Position numbers and translations under genes: made by a program
The notes under the pieces: model-generated
Told to the model about the DNA's origin: nothing
The model's input: the letters and a program-made list of their open reading frames with translations, nothing else
The model's database searches: none
NCBI GenBank assembly: GCA_036936605.1
Contig: JAUPFV010000005.1
Coordinates: forward strand, 191,206,958-191,270,957
Length of the DNA stretch: 64,000 nt
Direction of reading: 5' to 3'
Source of the DNA: Limnanthes douglasii subsp. nivea
Taxonomy: Eukaryota; Streptophyta; Magnoliopsida; Brassicales; Limnanthaceae
Shown here: one piece after another, positions 1-12,750 of the stretch
Numbering within the stretch: position 1 is the stretch's first letter
Layout of the letters: every line of letters starts with the position of its first letter

Positions 1-136
1 CCTTTTCTTAAACTTTTTTCGTACTTCCGATTTATGCATATTTGTGCTTAAAAGCTTTCAAATTTATCTTCATTTTTTTAATTTTGATCTTGGAAAGTTA
101 GTTGTGGCATTTTAAGTTTCTTTCTTTTTAAAATAA

Positions 137-3100
137 ATGACAAGAAGAAGAAACTTGAAATCTATTATTTTTCATGAAGGTGGTGATTCAAATAATTATA
201 ATCAGAGCACTAGTGCTCATTCTAGTTCCTAAAAGATCCGAAGATATTGCAAGTTTATTGATCTTTTCATGAAATATCTTTCTTCTGAAGCTATTGAAGT
301 CATTCCCATATTGGCATTACCTCTAAAACTTACCATTCTTAAGGGACTGTTAATTTTCTCTCCTTTAGTTCTTATTTGTCACTAGTTCCGGCCGAAGATG
401 TTGGGAGGTCTATATTGAAGTATGTGAAGAATTTATTGATTTCCGTCGTGACTTCAATCATAACTAACCATAAGTATGATTATAAATATCAAACATTTTA
501 TAGTGACAAGAAAAAAACTAAGGGATTCCGACGAACGTAAATATTTGGTTTTTTTTCAAGCCAATAATATTTTATTACATTTTGAAGAGCATGAGATTGT
601 CTTTTTACCTATATTATGGAAATTGGTCTTTGATTCAATTTCTGATAATAAATATTAAAGTTTTTCTAACGAACCATTATTTGTTCGAGTCAACTTGTAC
701 CAAATGTGTTTAGGATTTTAATGACAGTCATCATACTTTCTTAAAAAGTGTAAGATCATTTTAATGTCGGCGGTGAATATAATTTATGGTAGGAAGGTTA
801 ATATCTTATATTTCTTCATCATAGACGGTGGTAAGTATTATTTTTTACCTTCTAGATAGCAACACGATTTAGAAAAATAAGTTTGTGTACATCTACGTTG
901 ATTGAGAGATGAGGAATATTTAAGAAGACCGAATTTTCTATCAGAATTGGGTTCCCTGAAGTAAGTCATCTATCTTTTGTATGTTTTATTATTTTCGTAT
1001 CTTACTTTGTTATGAGTGTTAGCTCTTATTTATATATGATTTGGGTAATATCTTTAGTTGTGGATCAGGATTACAAGGTTTGGTTGCTACATACAAATAG
1101 ACAATATTCCACGTTGGTGAAAGAAGCCCTAAAGTTCTCATATTCTTATAAATCTCTTTTGGTGCCTGAGAAATTTATTGCTAGTGGGTTATGGTTTAAT
1201 ATTTATGTTATTTGTGTTTCTTTATTTTATAGAGCTTCGGTAGAGTCTATAAGTGATGCTCAATGAATTCGTACAAAAACCCTTCAAAAGTGAATGCTCA
1301 TTTTAAATCTATTAATGTGAAAGGTTTTTTTAATTAATAAAGTCTTAGTCAACCATTATCTAGCTAGAAAGTTATTGCCTAACATGTAAAGGTTAAAGCA
1401 ATTTTTTTTGAAAATGCTGGAATGATGGTTAAAGAGAATCGATCTCCTAAGGATATCTAGCTAAAGATAAAGATTTACTCATTGATTATTGTTTATAAAG
1501 CTCTGGTTATCGATACGACTAGTTCTAAGGCCGTAGTTGTAAAACTAAACGTGATGAGCTGAGACCCAACTATTTTTATGAGAAAATGATAACCTATTTT
1601 AGGTGGTGCTATTTTTGGTTCAAATGTGTCCCTATAAGTAGGGATGGGTAAGTCAAATGTTTTGGTATTTGTGAAGCTTTTACTGAAAAATATCTGGATT
1701 TAATGAATGAGCAAACTCTTCGTGTTACTAAAGGATTTGTTATAGTTGAAGTGGGTAATCAGCATGTGCATGTTATTCATACTTGTGATGGAAAAAGGGA
1801 AGCGTCATATATTTTATACGAGGTAGAAGCCAGATTTTAAGGAAATAAATGAGAAAACTTCATTTGAAGCTTATTCTCTAGTTGGATGTCTTCTGAATGA
1901 GAAGCATAGCCTTAAGTGTTAAAGAGAAAAGTATGTAGACTTTTCCAATCCAAGAAACCAAGGACCAAGTATGGCACAAATGCGACTCCTGAAAGACCTA
2001 TTGCTGATAATCTTGAAGCTCTATCTTCAGTGAAACCGAAGATCATAGAAGTTGTAATTATAAATGGTAAGAAAAAAATTATAAATGGTGCAATTATAGT
2101 TGTTGATAAGCCAACGACTTATATTGTTGCAGATTTTATTATTGAGAGGCTAAGGGATGGAAATGTTACATATAATACTACCAAAGCTACTAATGAGCTT
2201 GAATTAACTTCTGAACCTCCAAATTATTTCAAGTGGTATTATTGTTGATGGTAACCCAAAAGTTTATGTGGATGGGACTTCTGAAGATGCTCCAAAGATG
2301 TCAACAACCTTAAAATTTACTACAATTAAAAATGAATTAATTGTCATGGATTCATTCAATACTCTAGTTGTTGCTGATGGTGACTTGGCTGGTACTTTTT
2401 TTTATTCCTGGACCCTCAACTTTTTTTTGGAGAAAATTGTTGTATTGATCAGTCAGTTTTTACTTCATTTAACAAGAGGAAGCTATCGGCCCGTCTTTAT
2501 GTCTTAGAGTCAAATATATGCAGATGAATTTGAGAGTAGAGGTAAACTTCAAATACTATTTTTTATTTTTATTTTGGTGCATTTAATATTATGGTTTATC
2601 CAATTTATTTCATACATAATACTTCATACTTTAATAAATTCCTTCACCATGTTGCACCAAGGTTGTGATAACCTAGCAACCAATATTCTTGATCTTTGGT
2701 CAATTTTAGAATTTATTGCATAACGTTTTAAAGATGGTTGCGGGTTCAAAAGATTGCTCAGACCAAAATTGATGTCAAATATAAATTAAAGGTTGTACTT
2801 CAATATATAATTGATGCATGAGTGAAGGTTATATCTGAATTGCAAGACAAAGTATAGGCCAATTTTCAGCCTGGTAACCATATATTCTCTAAGTCTCTAT
2901 TTGTGGCACAATAACATAATATTCTAAGGAATGTTCTGAATAAGATTGTATCTCTGTTTGTGTTCGATGTTTTTCTTCATAAAGTAAACATTGTTTAAGA
3001 TGCTAAAAATTTTCATGCCGCTAGGATTTGAAAGATTATATTTCCAAGTTAAATGAAAGTTGTAAGACATGAACAAAATTATCATGGTAAAGTTAAAGAA

Positions 3101-3690
3101 GAATCATTGGTCGAGAAACTACATAAATATCTAAATGTGGCAATTAATCATAACAAAGTGTTTGAAGAAATACTGGAAGCCAAACGTGCAAATCGGTTAA
3201 AATGAAAGCCTAATTTCATGTATAAATGTTTACGACTGCTTATGATACAAATAAGTCAAATTTGGTTCTTGCTTTCCGTAGAGAATATCTAAATCTAAAA
3301 TTGGACAATATATGGTACTATATACCTAAGTTTGAGAGTCCAACAACTTGTGAATGGACTGACTTTCCAGATCATGAGCCTTTTTCAGCTCCAATGAAAG
3401 ATTATTATAATGTTGCTAAACTTATAAAGGAGGTTGGGGATCAAAGTTTTCTTATTTTTTGTTTTCATATGATGGTGAAAAATATGGTACTTCTAAAGTT
3501 GTTATTAATCCAGTATATGTTCTTCTTGGTGAAACAAGTCTTGTGTTTTCCTCTAGCCAAACCAAAGATGATGTTTCTATTAATCGAGTTGAAGATGAGG
3601 TTCTTGCAGTATAAGATTAGGTTCTTGCATCTCAATGAAAATGTATACTCCTTAGGTGTTTTGAACCTTTCTCGACATATTATGTAAGAT
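137..3690 (+). pseudogene. Decayed extra ORF of Ty3/gypsy element A, antisense to its pol
   Basis: The reading starts at an ATG at 137 (MTRRRNLKSIIFHEGG) and continues as pieces broken by stops and frameshifts. Longer open pieces lie at 1012-1266, 1916-2248 and 3226-3687. The first in-frame stop is at 228-230. The piece near 1140-1190 reads LLVPEKFIASGLW. The pol genes of this element run on the other strand from 4.45 kb, so this ORF is antisense to pol and lies between pol and the expected 3' LTR, which is beyond the left edge. Antisense extra ORFs at this site are known in Tat-lineage Ty3/gypsy elements such as Grande and Retand. No function can be assigned. The alternative is a captured host gene fragment. 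Confidence 0.5.
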
Positions 3691-3904
3691 TGAGGGCATT
3701 TTTTAAACCAAGTTCCTCATAGTTAGGGAAATTTTAAAATAATGTTTGGTCTTGATTTTCTTTTGAACTATTATCAAGTGAAGTTCTTCTTTTTATTATT
3801 AACGACTTGTATTTTCTTAGTCTTTTTTCATAAAATTACTTTATTAATGAGCACCATGTTATTCCCTTTGAAATTATCAATTTCAAAGGCAGAACCCTCT
3901 ACCA

Positions 3905-4245
3905 GGAACACGTGAGATTCTTCTTTGGACTATATCTAGAAATATCCAAACTTTATTTATTATTTTTTAAGGTTTATTACTCCCTTTATGATTAATTTTG
4001 AAAAACATCGTATACTTTATTCTTTTTATTAAGAGGTTTGTGGATTTCATAAAGTATTGAAGATTACTTTTGAAAATATTCTATATTTTTATTCTTTCTT
4101 TGTCTAAGGGGTATTTGGACTTCCTAAGGTGTTGAAGACTACTTTTCATAATCATCCTAGACTTATCTATTATTTTTAGGGGTGCTGAGACTCCGTAAGG
4201 TGTTGAAGATTATTTTTTAAACCGTCTTAGACTTATCCTTTATTT
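3905..4245. repeat. Degenerate tandem repeat between pol and the extra ORF of element A
   Basis: Units of about 71-78 bp recur. The stretch gtattgaagattacttttg near 4054 returns as gtgttgaagactacttttc near 4129 and gtgttgaagattatttttt near 4200, and a partial unit (ttttgaaaaacatcgtat) lies near 3999. The array sits in the same relative place as the clear array of element B at 37385-37827. Confidence 0.6.
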
Positions 4246-4449
4246 TTTGTTTTTTATTAAGACTTTTTAAATTCTTGGGAATTAATTTTGTATTAATATT
4301 CATTCATAAAATTGAATGAAGATTTGATATCGAAGGCATGAACATTTTATTAATGTTAAATTTCTTATTAAAACCATCTTAGCGGTACCAAGTAAAGAAA
4401 TAATACATCGCAAATGAAAGTTGCATAATATATTTACAAAAGATAATTG

Positions 4450-7300
4450 AAATAATTAGTCGAAACTTAAGGAGAGTGGTAGAGCTTTGGATGATCTATG
4501 TTTCATGGGTGTCGAAGATAATTTCCTTCTTCATCTAGTAACATGTATGTTCCTGGCTTTATTTTGAATTTTACTATGAATGGTCCTTCCTAAATTTGGA
4601 GACAGTTTGTCGAGACTCTTCGTATATGTACAAAGGAATAATACTCTTAAGACTTTGTCTTCTACTTTAAAGCTTCTAAATCAAACTTTTGAATTTTGTA
4701 TGTTTCACATTAGAGTTTTAGTGTTCTGAACGAATGTGGGCTTTTACTATTTTTCTCGATTATGTCAAGCTTTACACTTCTTGTTTGTGAATTACTCATT
4801 TATTTATATGTTAAGATTTTGTAAGAAGACATAAGAAACTCAGCTGGTACAACTGCTTCCATTCCATACACCAAGGACTATGGTATTTCAGTTGTTGTTG
4901 TTGTTGTTTTGGGGGCAGTTTTGTACGACTATAAAACTTCTTGCAAAAAGTCATACAATTTTCATAGAGCTCCTTCCAACATATTATTTATGTCATTTGA
5001 TATTTTTATGTTGGTAACCTCCACTTGATCGTTTTCCTGTAGATGGAAAAATAATATAAAATTTGATTAATATTATCTATTGCGCATAACTTTATTTTGG
5101 AATTGATTTTCATTGTCTGTTGTGATGACTCTTGGTATTCTATATCGACAAAAAATATTTGATTAAGTAAGATGTTTAATTTTTATCATGATTTCGGTTA
5201 ATGGTAGTGCCTCCACCACTAATAGCATGGATTTACATCCTCCTAAATATTTTGGAAAAAGAACCCACAATATCAAGGCCCTATATATCAAACATAATTT
5301 TCTTTAAGATTGTTTCCAGTAGAATGATTGGGACTTGTATTGAATTTGAGAAGTGTTGGTAAGAATACTTAAATTTGTAATTTGTATCCTCTATTATTGT
5401 AAGCCATTAGTAACCTTGGGGAAACAATATTCTATAAAATGACTTGTAACCAAAATGGACACTTCCTTATGCATCATGGAGTTCCTCAACAACAAAAGTT
5501 GCTTCATCACGACCAATAAACTAAACAAGAGTTTAGTTATGCCATGTTTATATAGTGTATTAGATATCCACACACAAATTGTTGACTTCATTTTAATTTA
5601 TCTTACTTCGACCTTATTCTCATGAAATCTTCCTTCCATCATATATATTTTGATATGGACTCTCTAATTTTATTCTTCTTATTTTCCCCTTTAGTTATCA
5701 TGACTTGTGAGGCCAAGACTAATGGTAAGAATTTTTGGTAAAATTATGGATAGTTTTTTTTTTATAAATGACCCATGGTGATGATGTTGTAAAATGAGAA
5801 GATCCCAAATTATCAGCATAATTTTACTTTGCTATCTGCACTTGCTTAAATCAACTTGGTTAAATAAGGTTGCCTAACGCCAAAGTTCCCTTAAGAATTG
5901 GATAATTTTTTTATTTCTTGGCTTGGGCTTGTCCTAAACCTTGATTGAACACCAATTGAGCTTCTGTAAATATTTGTATTATCTTTTATGCATAAATGTC
6001 TGTTAACCAAAGACCTGTAATAGAAACTTCATACCCAACCTCATTGTTAGAAGATGGGAACCCAAAATTTATAAAGTGAGTCACAATATTTTATGTTTGG
6101 GAGATTAGCTGGACCCTTTCTCTTGAGACCTAGTTTTTTCCCGCCATCCATTCTGAATTTCCAAGTGGACTCTGATTTCTCCTTTATATGGATATGTCTT
6201 TCAGATTGAAATTATTTTAGGAAGTCTGATAGGGTAGGAGCTTTAATTACAACTCTCAGCTCAAAAGGTATTTCTTAATCCTCTAACTTTACTGACCATT
6301 GGTCAACATTCCAGATGCATCTGGTGTTTATAGTACACTTCTCAAATGAGCGGATGTACTAACTATAATTGTGTGAGATTGGAAGCATGACCTTATCTGT
6401 CTAGCCGCAACCACCAACGCTAATTAAATATTTTTAAGTTGTAATTATCCATATTAACAATTTGATTAATATGTACTTATATAGTATATTGGTTTGGACT
6501 ACATTTCTTGTTGTCTTATTAAAACAGTGCTAACAGTATAGTCTGAGACTTCGAGGTATAGAAACAATGATTCCCCCATCTTCAGATTTGTTATTATTTA
6601 TGTATAAGTAATGAACTTCTTTATATATTTGAAATCTTCCTCACAATTTGGATCCAGATTAAATATTCCCACACCTCTTAAAACTTGGAAGAATTGGTGT
6701 TATTTTTCTGAAGATTTAGAAATAAATATATTTTGTGGTGTCAACCTTCCTGCCAATATTTTTACTTCTTTTGTATTTCTTTGGGAGTCCATTACATCCA
6801 TGTTTGAGATTTGTCTCATATCACCTTCGACGTTTTTCTCACTGACCATATAGCCTAGGAATTTGTAAGATCGTACAACAAAGGTACATTTTTACGGATT
6901 TGGCATTAAATTGATCCTTCTGAAGTTTGAAAAGGTTTAGGCTAGGTCAGTTAAATGATATTCATCTTAGATTCTTGTGATCAACATATCATTAATGTAT
7001 ATCTATAAGTTTTTGTCGAGCTTTGTTGTAAAATTTGTATTAACAAGCCTTCAGTATATGGTCCCAATATTCTTCAATCTGAAAGATATTACTTGGTACA
7101 ATGGATCCCTTTTTAATTATAAAGATGGTGTACTCATGATTGTAAGTGTGTATTTATATTTGGTTGTATCTGGAATGAGAATTCATAAACATTAACATCT
7201 AATTTCCTAAAATCGTATCCACCAACTAATCAACTACTGGAATAAGGAAAGGATTCTTTGGACATGTAATGTTTAAGTTCGTGAAATTTATGCACAATCT
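4450..7300 (-). pseudogene. Decayed Ty3/gypsy pol of element A (reverse transcriptase to integrase)
   Basis: Read on the minus strand, the reverse transcriptase region shows IDIYINDMLI near 7004-6980, the YxDDM active-site motif with the first Asp changed to Asn, followed by a fragment ending KFLGYMVS near 6850. The integrase shows VITTDN near 5129-5105, which carries a catalytic Asp. Further on is PYSLVYGMEA near 4890-4854, the usual Ty3/gypsy integrase C-terminal signature. The zinc-finger part of the integrase lies near 5590-5395. The order fits one element in minus orientation. Stops and frameshifts are frequent and the active site is altered, so it is dead. The 5' end (gag and LTR) could not be delimited. 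Confidence 0.75.
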
Positions 7301-8105
7301 TTATTTTTCATTCTTTTTTTCGTTGGTACTGGATTAGTTGTCCATAAATAATAATAGGATTTCAGAATATTCAATATTATAGTTTTGTCCACCTCTTTAA
7401 CAATTGCTTCTTTTTGTTTTGAGTATGATCTCTTATTTTTCTGTATTGGTTTAAAATTGTTGTTAACGGATAAATTATGGCATATAAATTCGGTTGAGAC
7501 TCTTGTGACATCGTGAGCATTATAAGAAAATATAACAAGGTCGCGTTGTGAAAATAGAGTAATTTATACCTAAAATATGCAGGTCGTTTTGTAATATTTT
7601 GTCTCATACCTCATCATCAGGCTCTATAAGATTGGGGTTCTCTAGGATCATGCATATCATACAGGATGATCGAGTCCCTCGATTATTATTATTATTTCTT
7701 GAGGGCTAAATAATTTTCATAACATTATTGTGAAGTCTTCTAATTACTTATACATTTCCATTAATTGGGAGTTTAAGGCATCGATGTACTAATAGATACT
7801 AAGGCATACATTTGATCCAGCTATGATCTTCCCAAAAATATATTGTATGAGGAAGGTGCATATAATATCATGAACAAGAAGTAAACGTTCTTCTTGAATT
7901 CATGTATGCACATGATTACATCCAAAGTGAGCTCACCCAAAACATTTAAATCTGCACGGGTGAAGTTGGTTAAAATCCTACCTTAAAATCTGCACAAAGT
8001 GAGCTCACCCAAAACTCTTTTAACTTATGCTCTGGCCAATTCAACTGTTATTAGTATCATTATGCGGTGTTACTACTCCTCTCAAATTATAATATGTGAA
8101 TGCTA

Positions 8106-8670
8106 ATATTGGGTATCAATTTTGATATAGGTGCGATCATGTTTGAAATCGTTGATGTACTTATAGGTCATCAATGCATCTTTTTTTAGTTCTTTGTGAT
8201 TTATAAAAATGAATTTCCTTTTACAATCACAATGATCATCTGTCAATTAGGATCATAGTCTGGATATTTCTCATTTATTACCTTAAAATTGCATTATTAT
8301 CCAAGACTTTTGGCTCTTCAACCTCTTCTAGTCTTGGTGTTTCATTTCTTACCAGTGGGTCTTGGTCAACCACAATATCTATTTCTGACTATTTGGTATG
8401 GATTTCAGTATATGTGTGATGATGTTTGACCTTGTTGTTGCACATCTAGGTAATTGGTATATATATTTCTCGAGTTTCTTATGATCTATGAATTTCCTTC
8501 TAATATCATTCTGATGGTTTGTTTATTATGACCATAATCTAGATATTTCTCATTTTATACCTCAAATATTGCATTGTTATCCAAGGCTCTTGCCACTTTA
8601 GCCCCTGCTGGCATTAGCCTTTCATTTTTTGGTGGTGGGTCTCGGTCAACCACAATATTCCTTGGTTAAT
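8106..8670. repeat. Direct tandem duplication, unit about 282 bp
   Basis: The stretch at about 8111-8392 and that at about 8393-8670 align along their length. Shared landmarks are gatatttctcattt, ttgcattattatccaag versus ttgcattgttatccaag, and ggtcaaccacaatat near 8366 and 8647. The copies have diverged, so the duplication is old. It lies upstream of the minus-strand pol of element A and probably belongs to its gag or leader region, but no domain was recognised here. Confidence 0.6.
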
Positions 8671-8815
8671 TTATATTATTATTTTAATAAAATTCAAGAG
8701 TTTTCCAGCATTTATTATATTAGTTGTAGGTTAGAATTAACTCATAAACAAATGTACTATCAAAGGACTACATGGGCCACATATGGATCAATCACAAATA
8801 TGTCTACGCATGAAC

Positions 8816-9640
8816 TGTTGGAATATCTCAATACAGATTTGTAGCAAAGACTTAGGTGCAAAGACGTTTGTTTGAACCTATAAGATAGTTTGGTCGAATA
8901 CATGCGGGTTGTTTTGTGTTGAGTTGACGACTTGATTCGAATGAGTATAAACTAAGTTGAATGCGTGTTATCAATGATCAGATCCAAAGTCGTATACTGG
9001 TTGTTACATGGGCCAAAGCTTGAATTTTGTGGGGAATAAGTTCTTGATCGAATTGGGCTTCTTCTATTTTCTTAGATTTCTTATTTAATTGGGCTTTCTA
9101 TTTTATTAACTTGATTTCCTATTAATTGGGAATTGTATTTAAATATATTTCATATTAATCTGGATTTTCTATTCAAAAGGTTTCCTTTTAAATAATTATG
9201 GCTTTATTACTTCCATTTATTAATGTGGTTTAATCTGGAGCGTCTATTGAAGAATTATATTTCTCTTTAAATTTATAAATAGAAGATACAAAACTAGGTT
9301 TTGTGATGTGACTCGATAAGCATAACGAATGACTTGGGATACAAGTTTGTACTTTACTACTGGGAGAAAGCTTTGGTTTTTTAAAGATAAAAATGATGCG
9401 TGATATAAGCACTGGATAAAGAGTTATGTGAATCACATGATCTTTGTGAATTGTGGGAGTTTTGTAACATATAGTGATTGAGTTGATTGTATTCCGAGAG
9501 TCTTTCTGTAACCATCTTATTTAATGAAATAGGCTTTTTGTGGATATAAGAGTATATCCATAATCCAAAATGAATTAAATATTGTTATAAATGTGTTTTG
9601 GTTTTCCTTAAGCTCTATTTTATTTTTTTTGTTTCCATAG
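8816..9640 (+). mobile_element. Probable 5' LTR and leader of a decayed copia element
   Basis: A copia-like LTR start, TGTTGGAATATC, lies at 8816. The segment ends ahead of a gag-like reading that begins near 9720. A stretch near 9530-9560 (ggctttttgtggatataaga) resembles the conserved end of plant copia LTRs. No matching 3' LTR was found near 12.0-12.6 kb and no clear primer-binding site is visible, so both borders are estimates. Confidence 0.35.
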
Positions 9641-9714
9641 AACATGAACTCTCTTTTTTATCTTCGGATTGATTTCCCAAAAAATGGTGTGTTAAGCGTG
9701 GAGCAACAAAATAA

Positions 9715-12000
9715 GAAGTAGGTTGATCAAAAAATGGAACGTTTTGAGAAACATATCTCAACTAAAAATAAAAAAATCAAGAAATATGAGTTACATAAAG
9801 CTTAACCTAGAAAAATCGACGGACCAAATGACTTTAACCTCTAGATAATTAAGGTTAAGGATTACCTAGTACATAAGAGATTAGTTGTTGATATTATGTG
9901 AAAATAATATTATCCTCATACTGAGCTTAGGAGATGAAATACTACGTGAGGTATATGAAGAAACTAATGCATTAATAATATGGAATCAGATAGAGGCTAT
10001 TTACATAAATAAGTCAATAAGGAGAAATTATATCTCTAGAAACAGTTTTACACTATGTCTATGGATAGTAGCAAAGAGATCTGAATGCATCTAAATGATT
10101 ACAACAAAATCATACTCGACTTGAATACAGTTAGTATGAAAATGGAGGAAGAGGATAAAGAAATCAACTTGTTAAGCTCTCTACTTAAGGTGTACGTACA
10201 CTTTGTTGACATCATGCTCTACGACAAAGATTCACTTATGATGGCCAAAGTGAAGAGCACATTTGACTTTAAATATATTCAAATGAATACTATCATGAAG
10301 GGTGATTTTAAAAGGCATGGACTGAGTGTGAAGGGCAGACCATGAAATTGATATTCAAGTAAGTGGATATGAAACTCTCGGTCTAAGACCAAGGGATTTG
10401 CGACTAGTTCTGAAGTGATGTGTTGGGTATGCAAGAAGAATAAGTGTATCAGTATAAATGGTCCAACAAAGGGAAATGAAAATAGCTATTATAAGATTGA
10501 AGATAAAGATATTGGGATGATGTCTCATGATTGTGAGTACGATGATGAGATAATGACTTATTAGTCTTTCAGGTACCAAAATAAATTGATACTGCATTTG
10601 GGTGTGTCATTCCATATGAATTCTAATAAGAAATGGTTTTAAAACCTGAGAAAACTTAATGGTGGCAGGTTCATCATCGACAATGATGAATCACGTTATG
10701 TGAAATGGATTGGAATGGTTTGTTTCAAGTTGTCTAAAATACTTAAGAGGTGATTAACAACATAAGATATGTACCTGAAGTTAAATGTAACATTCTTTAT
10801 ATTGAGATGTTAGATGAAGAATTGTTTACCTATAAGAGTGGAGATGGCATACTTAGAGTCTTGCAAGGCTCTCTTGTTGTTATGAAAGCCTATAGTATAA
10901 TAATGTGTTAGTTCTCAAGGGCGATGTGGTGGTAGGCTGGATGCCTAGTGTGTGTGAATGATTCTTAAAGGTTGTGGCATTGTGGCATCTTCGGATGGGA
11001 CATTTAAGTGAGAATGGACTTAATGAACTAAGAAAAATGGGGTGGTTAGATGGTATCACAGTTTAGAAGTTGAGATTTTATAAAAAATGTGTATTGGGTA
11101 AGAGCAAAAGGGTGAAGTTTATGTCTAACAACCAGACAATTGATTGAGTGCTTAATTATATTCATTCAAATATTTGGGTTCATGCATATGAACCTTCAAT
11201 AGGTTGTGCAAAGTATTTTGTGTCATTGATAGATGATTATCTCAGAAAATTGTAGGTATTACGTTTGAATACTAAGGATGAAGTTTTTTTCCTTTGTGAA
11301 TGAAAGACATTTGTGGAGAATCAAACCAAGAAAGTATTAAAGAATTTTTGGACTGATAATGGCTTGGAATAAGTGAATAAGGAGGTCACTATCTATTGTG
11401 CAAAGCTTGACATTTTTAGATACCAAACCGCTGAGTAAGACTCCCTAACATACTAAGCTTTCTGAGATAAAGAACCGAACATTGCTGGAAAATAATAAAT
11501 GTATGCTTCATACAACTAAAATAGGCCGAAGGATCTGAGAAGAAGTCGTGACGATAGTTGCGCATATTATCAATAAGATTCCATCTACGATAAGTAATTT
11601 TATATATCCTCAAGATGCTTGGACTAGAAAGACACCTAAGCTACAATATTTGAGAGTATTCAGGTGTGCTACATACACACATGTGAAGCAATATAAGTTT
11701 TGGTCGAGATCACTTAAATATTTGTTCTTCGGCTATTCAGAATGAGTAAAAGGGTATAGGTTATGGTGCTTTGAAGGTGGACGTTAGAAGGTTGTCATAA
11801 GCAAGAAAGTGGGTTTCCATAAGAAGGATATAACATTGAATAATATGGTGGATTCTCAACCTAGGAGTGTCGAGAAGAGATGTGAAGTTGATGATGTGTC
11901 TGATCTAAAGAGTGAAGTTGTCGATGCTTATGTTGAAGATTGTTTTGTACTTGGTTAACCTTTAGCTCGTACAAAGAAATTTCAACCACTACATGAGTCC
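9715..12000 (+). pseudogene. Decayed Ty1/copia gag, pre-integrase and integrase; no reverse transcriptase seen
   Basis: Gag: KIDGPNDFNL near 9816, then a stretch at 9945-10060 like the ETNA..IWNQIEAIY part of copia gag, and at 10085-10345 a stretch with MKMEEEDKEINLLSSL, which matches the copia gag region before the zinc knuckle. GAG-pre-integrase: LWHLRMGHLSENGLNELRK near 10980. Integrase: YIHSNIWVHAYEPS near 11160, then the C-terminal part (KTPKLQYLRVFRCATY) at 11548-11745 and on to about 11860. After about 12000 only short remnants remain, and the reverse transcriptase and RNase H domains expected next were not found. Many stops make it non-functional. Confidence 0.75.
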
Positions 12001-12591
12001 AAATATGGCTGAGAGTCTGGTGTTCTATGACTATCATATGATCAGACTAGAGAGCAACATGATCTTGACGGTTATCAATTGGCAAAGGATAGAGTACGTA
12101 GACTAAGAAAACACCTCAGAGGTATGATTATGCCGATTTAAGTTTTTATGATTTATATACTGAAATACATGTATATGATTTTAAACCTGAAATTTATCAC
12201 GTTGATATCAATAACATTGATAAAGAGATCTAGATTACGAACATGAAAGAAAAACTAAGATATATCAAGAAGATGATTATCTGGATTCTTGTGGAGTAGT
12301 TGAAGGGTCAAATATTTATCAGGAGTAAATAAATATTCAAGAGGAAGACAATTATTCTTGATGGTGCGTTACCCATATACTAGGCTAGGCCGGTATGCTT
12401 CAGAGAGTATGCTGCAGAAATAAGCTACATTTTCTTAACAAAAAAGTAAAAACCCCTACCATGGAGATATGCACCATGGTCATACTACGGGAAGCTTAGA
12501 AAAATCCAAGTAAAAAACCGAAGTGTTCTAGATTACAATTCTTGATCTATTATACAAGATCAACCAATAGAATAAAAAACAGAGAATCTGA
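12001..12591. other. Remnant sequence between the copia element and the tandem unit
   Basis: No gene or domain was recognised. A short inverted repeat, accatggagatatgcaccatggt, is near 12459-12480. The stretch may be a diverged copia 3' end or an unrelated insertion. Confidence 0.3.
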
Positions 12592-12750
12592 GGTTTGTCT
12601 AAGATACAAAGACTCGTTCATACAAAAATAAAAATAAGTACTCATAAAAACAGAAAAGAGTCTTACAAACATACAAAAACATGTTTTCAAAAGCTATAGG
12701 CAGTACAAAAAAGGCCTACAAAAGGTATAAATAATGTAACAAAGTACAAA

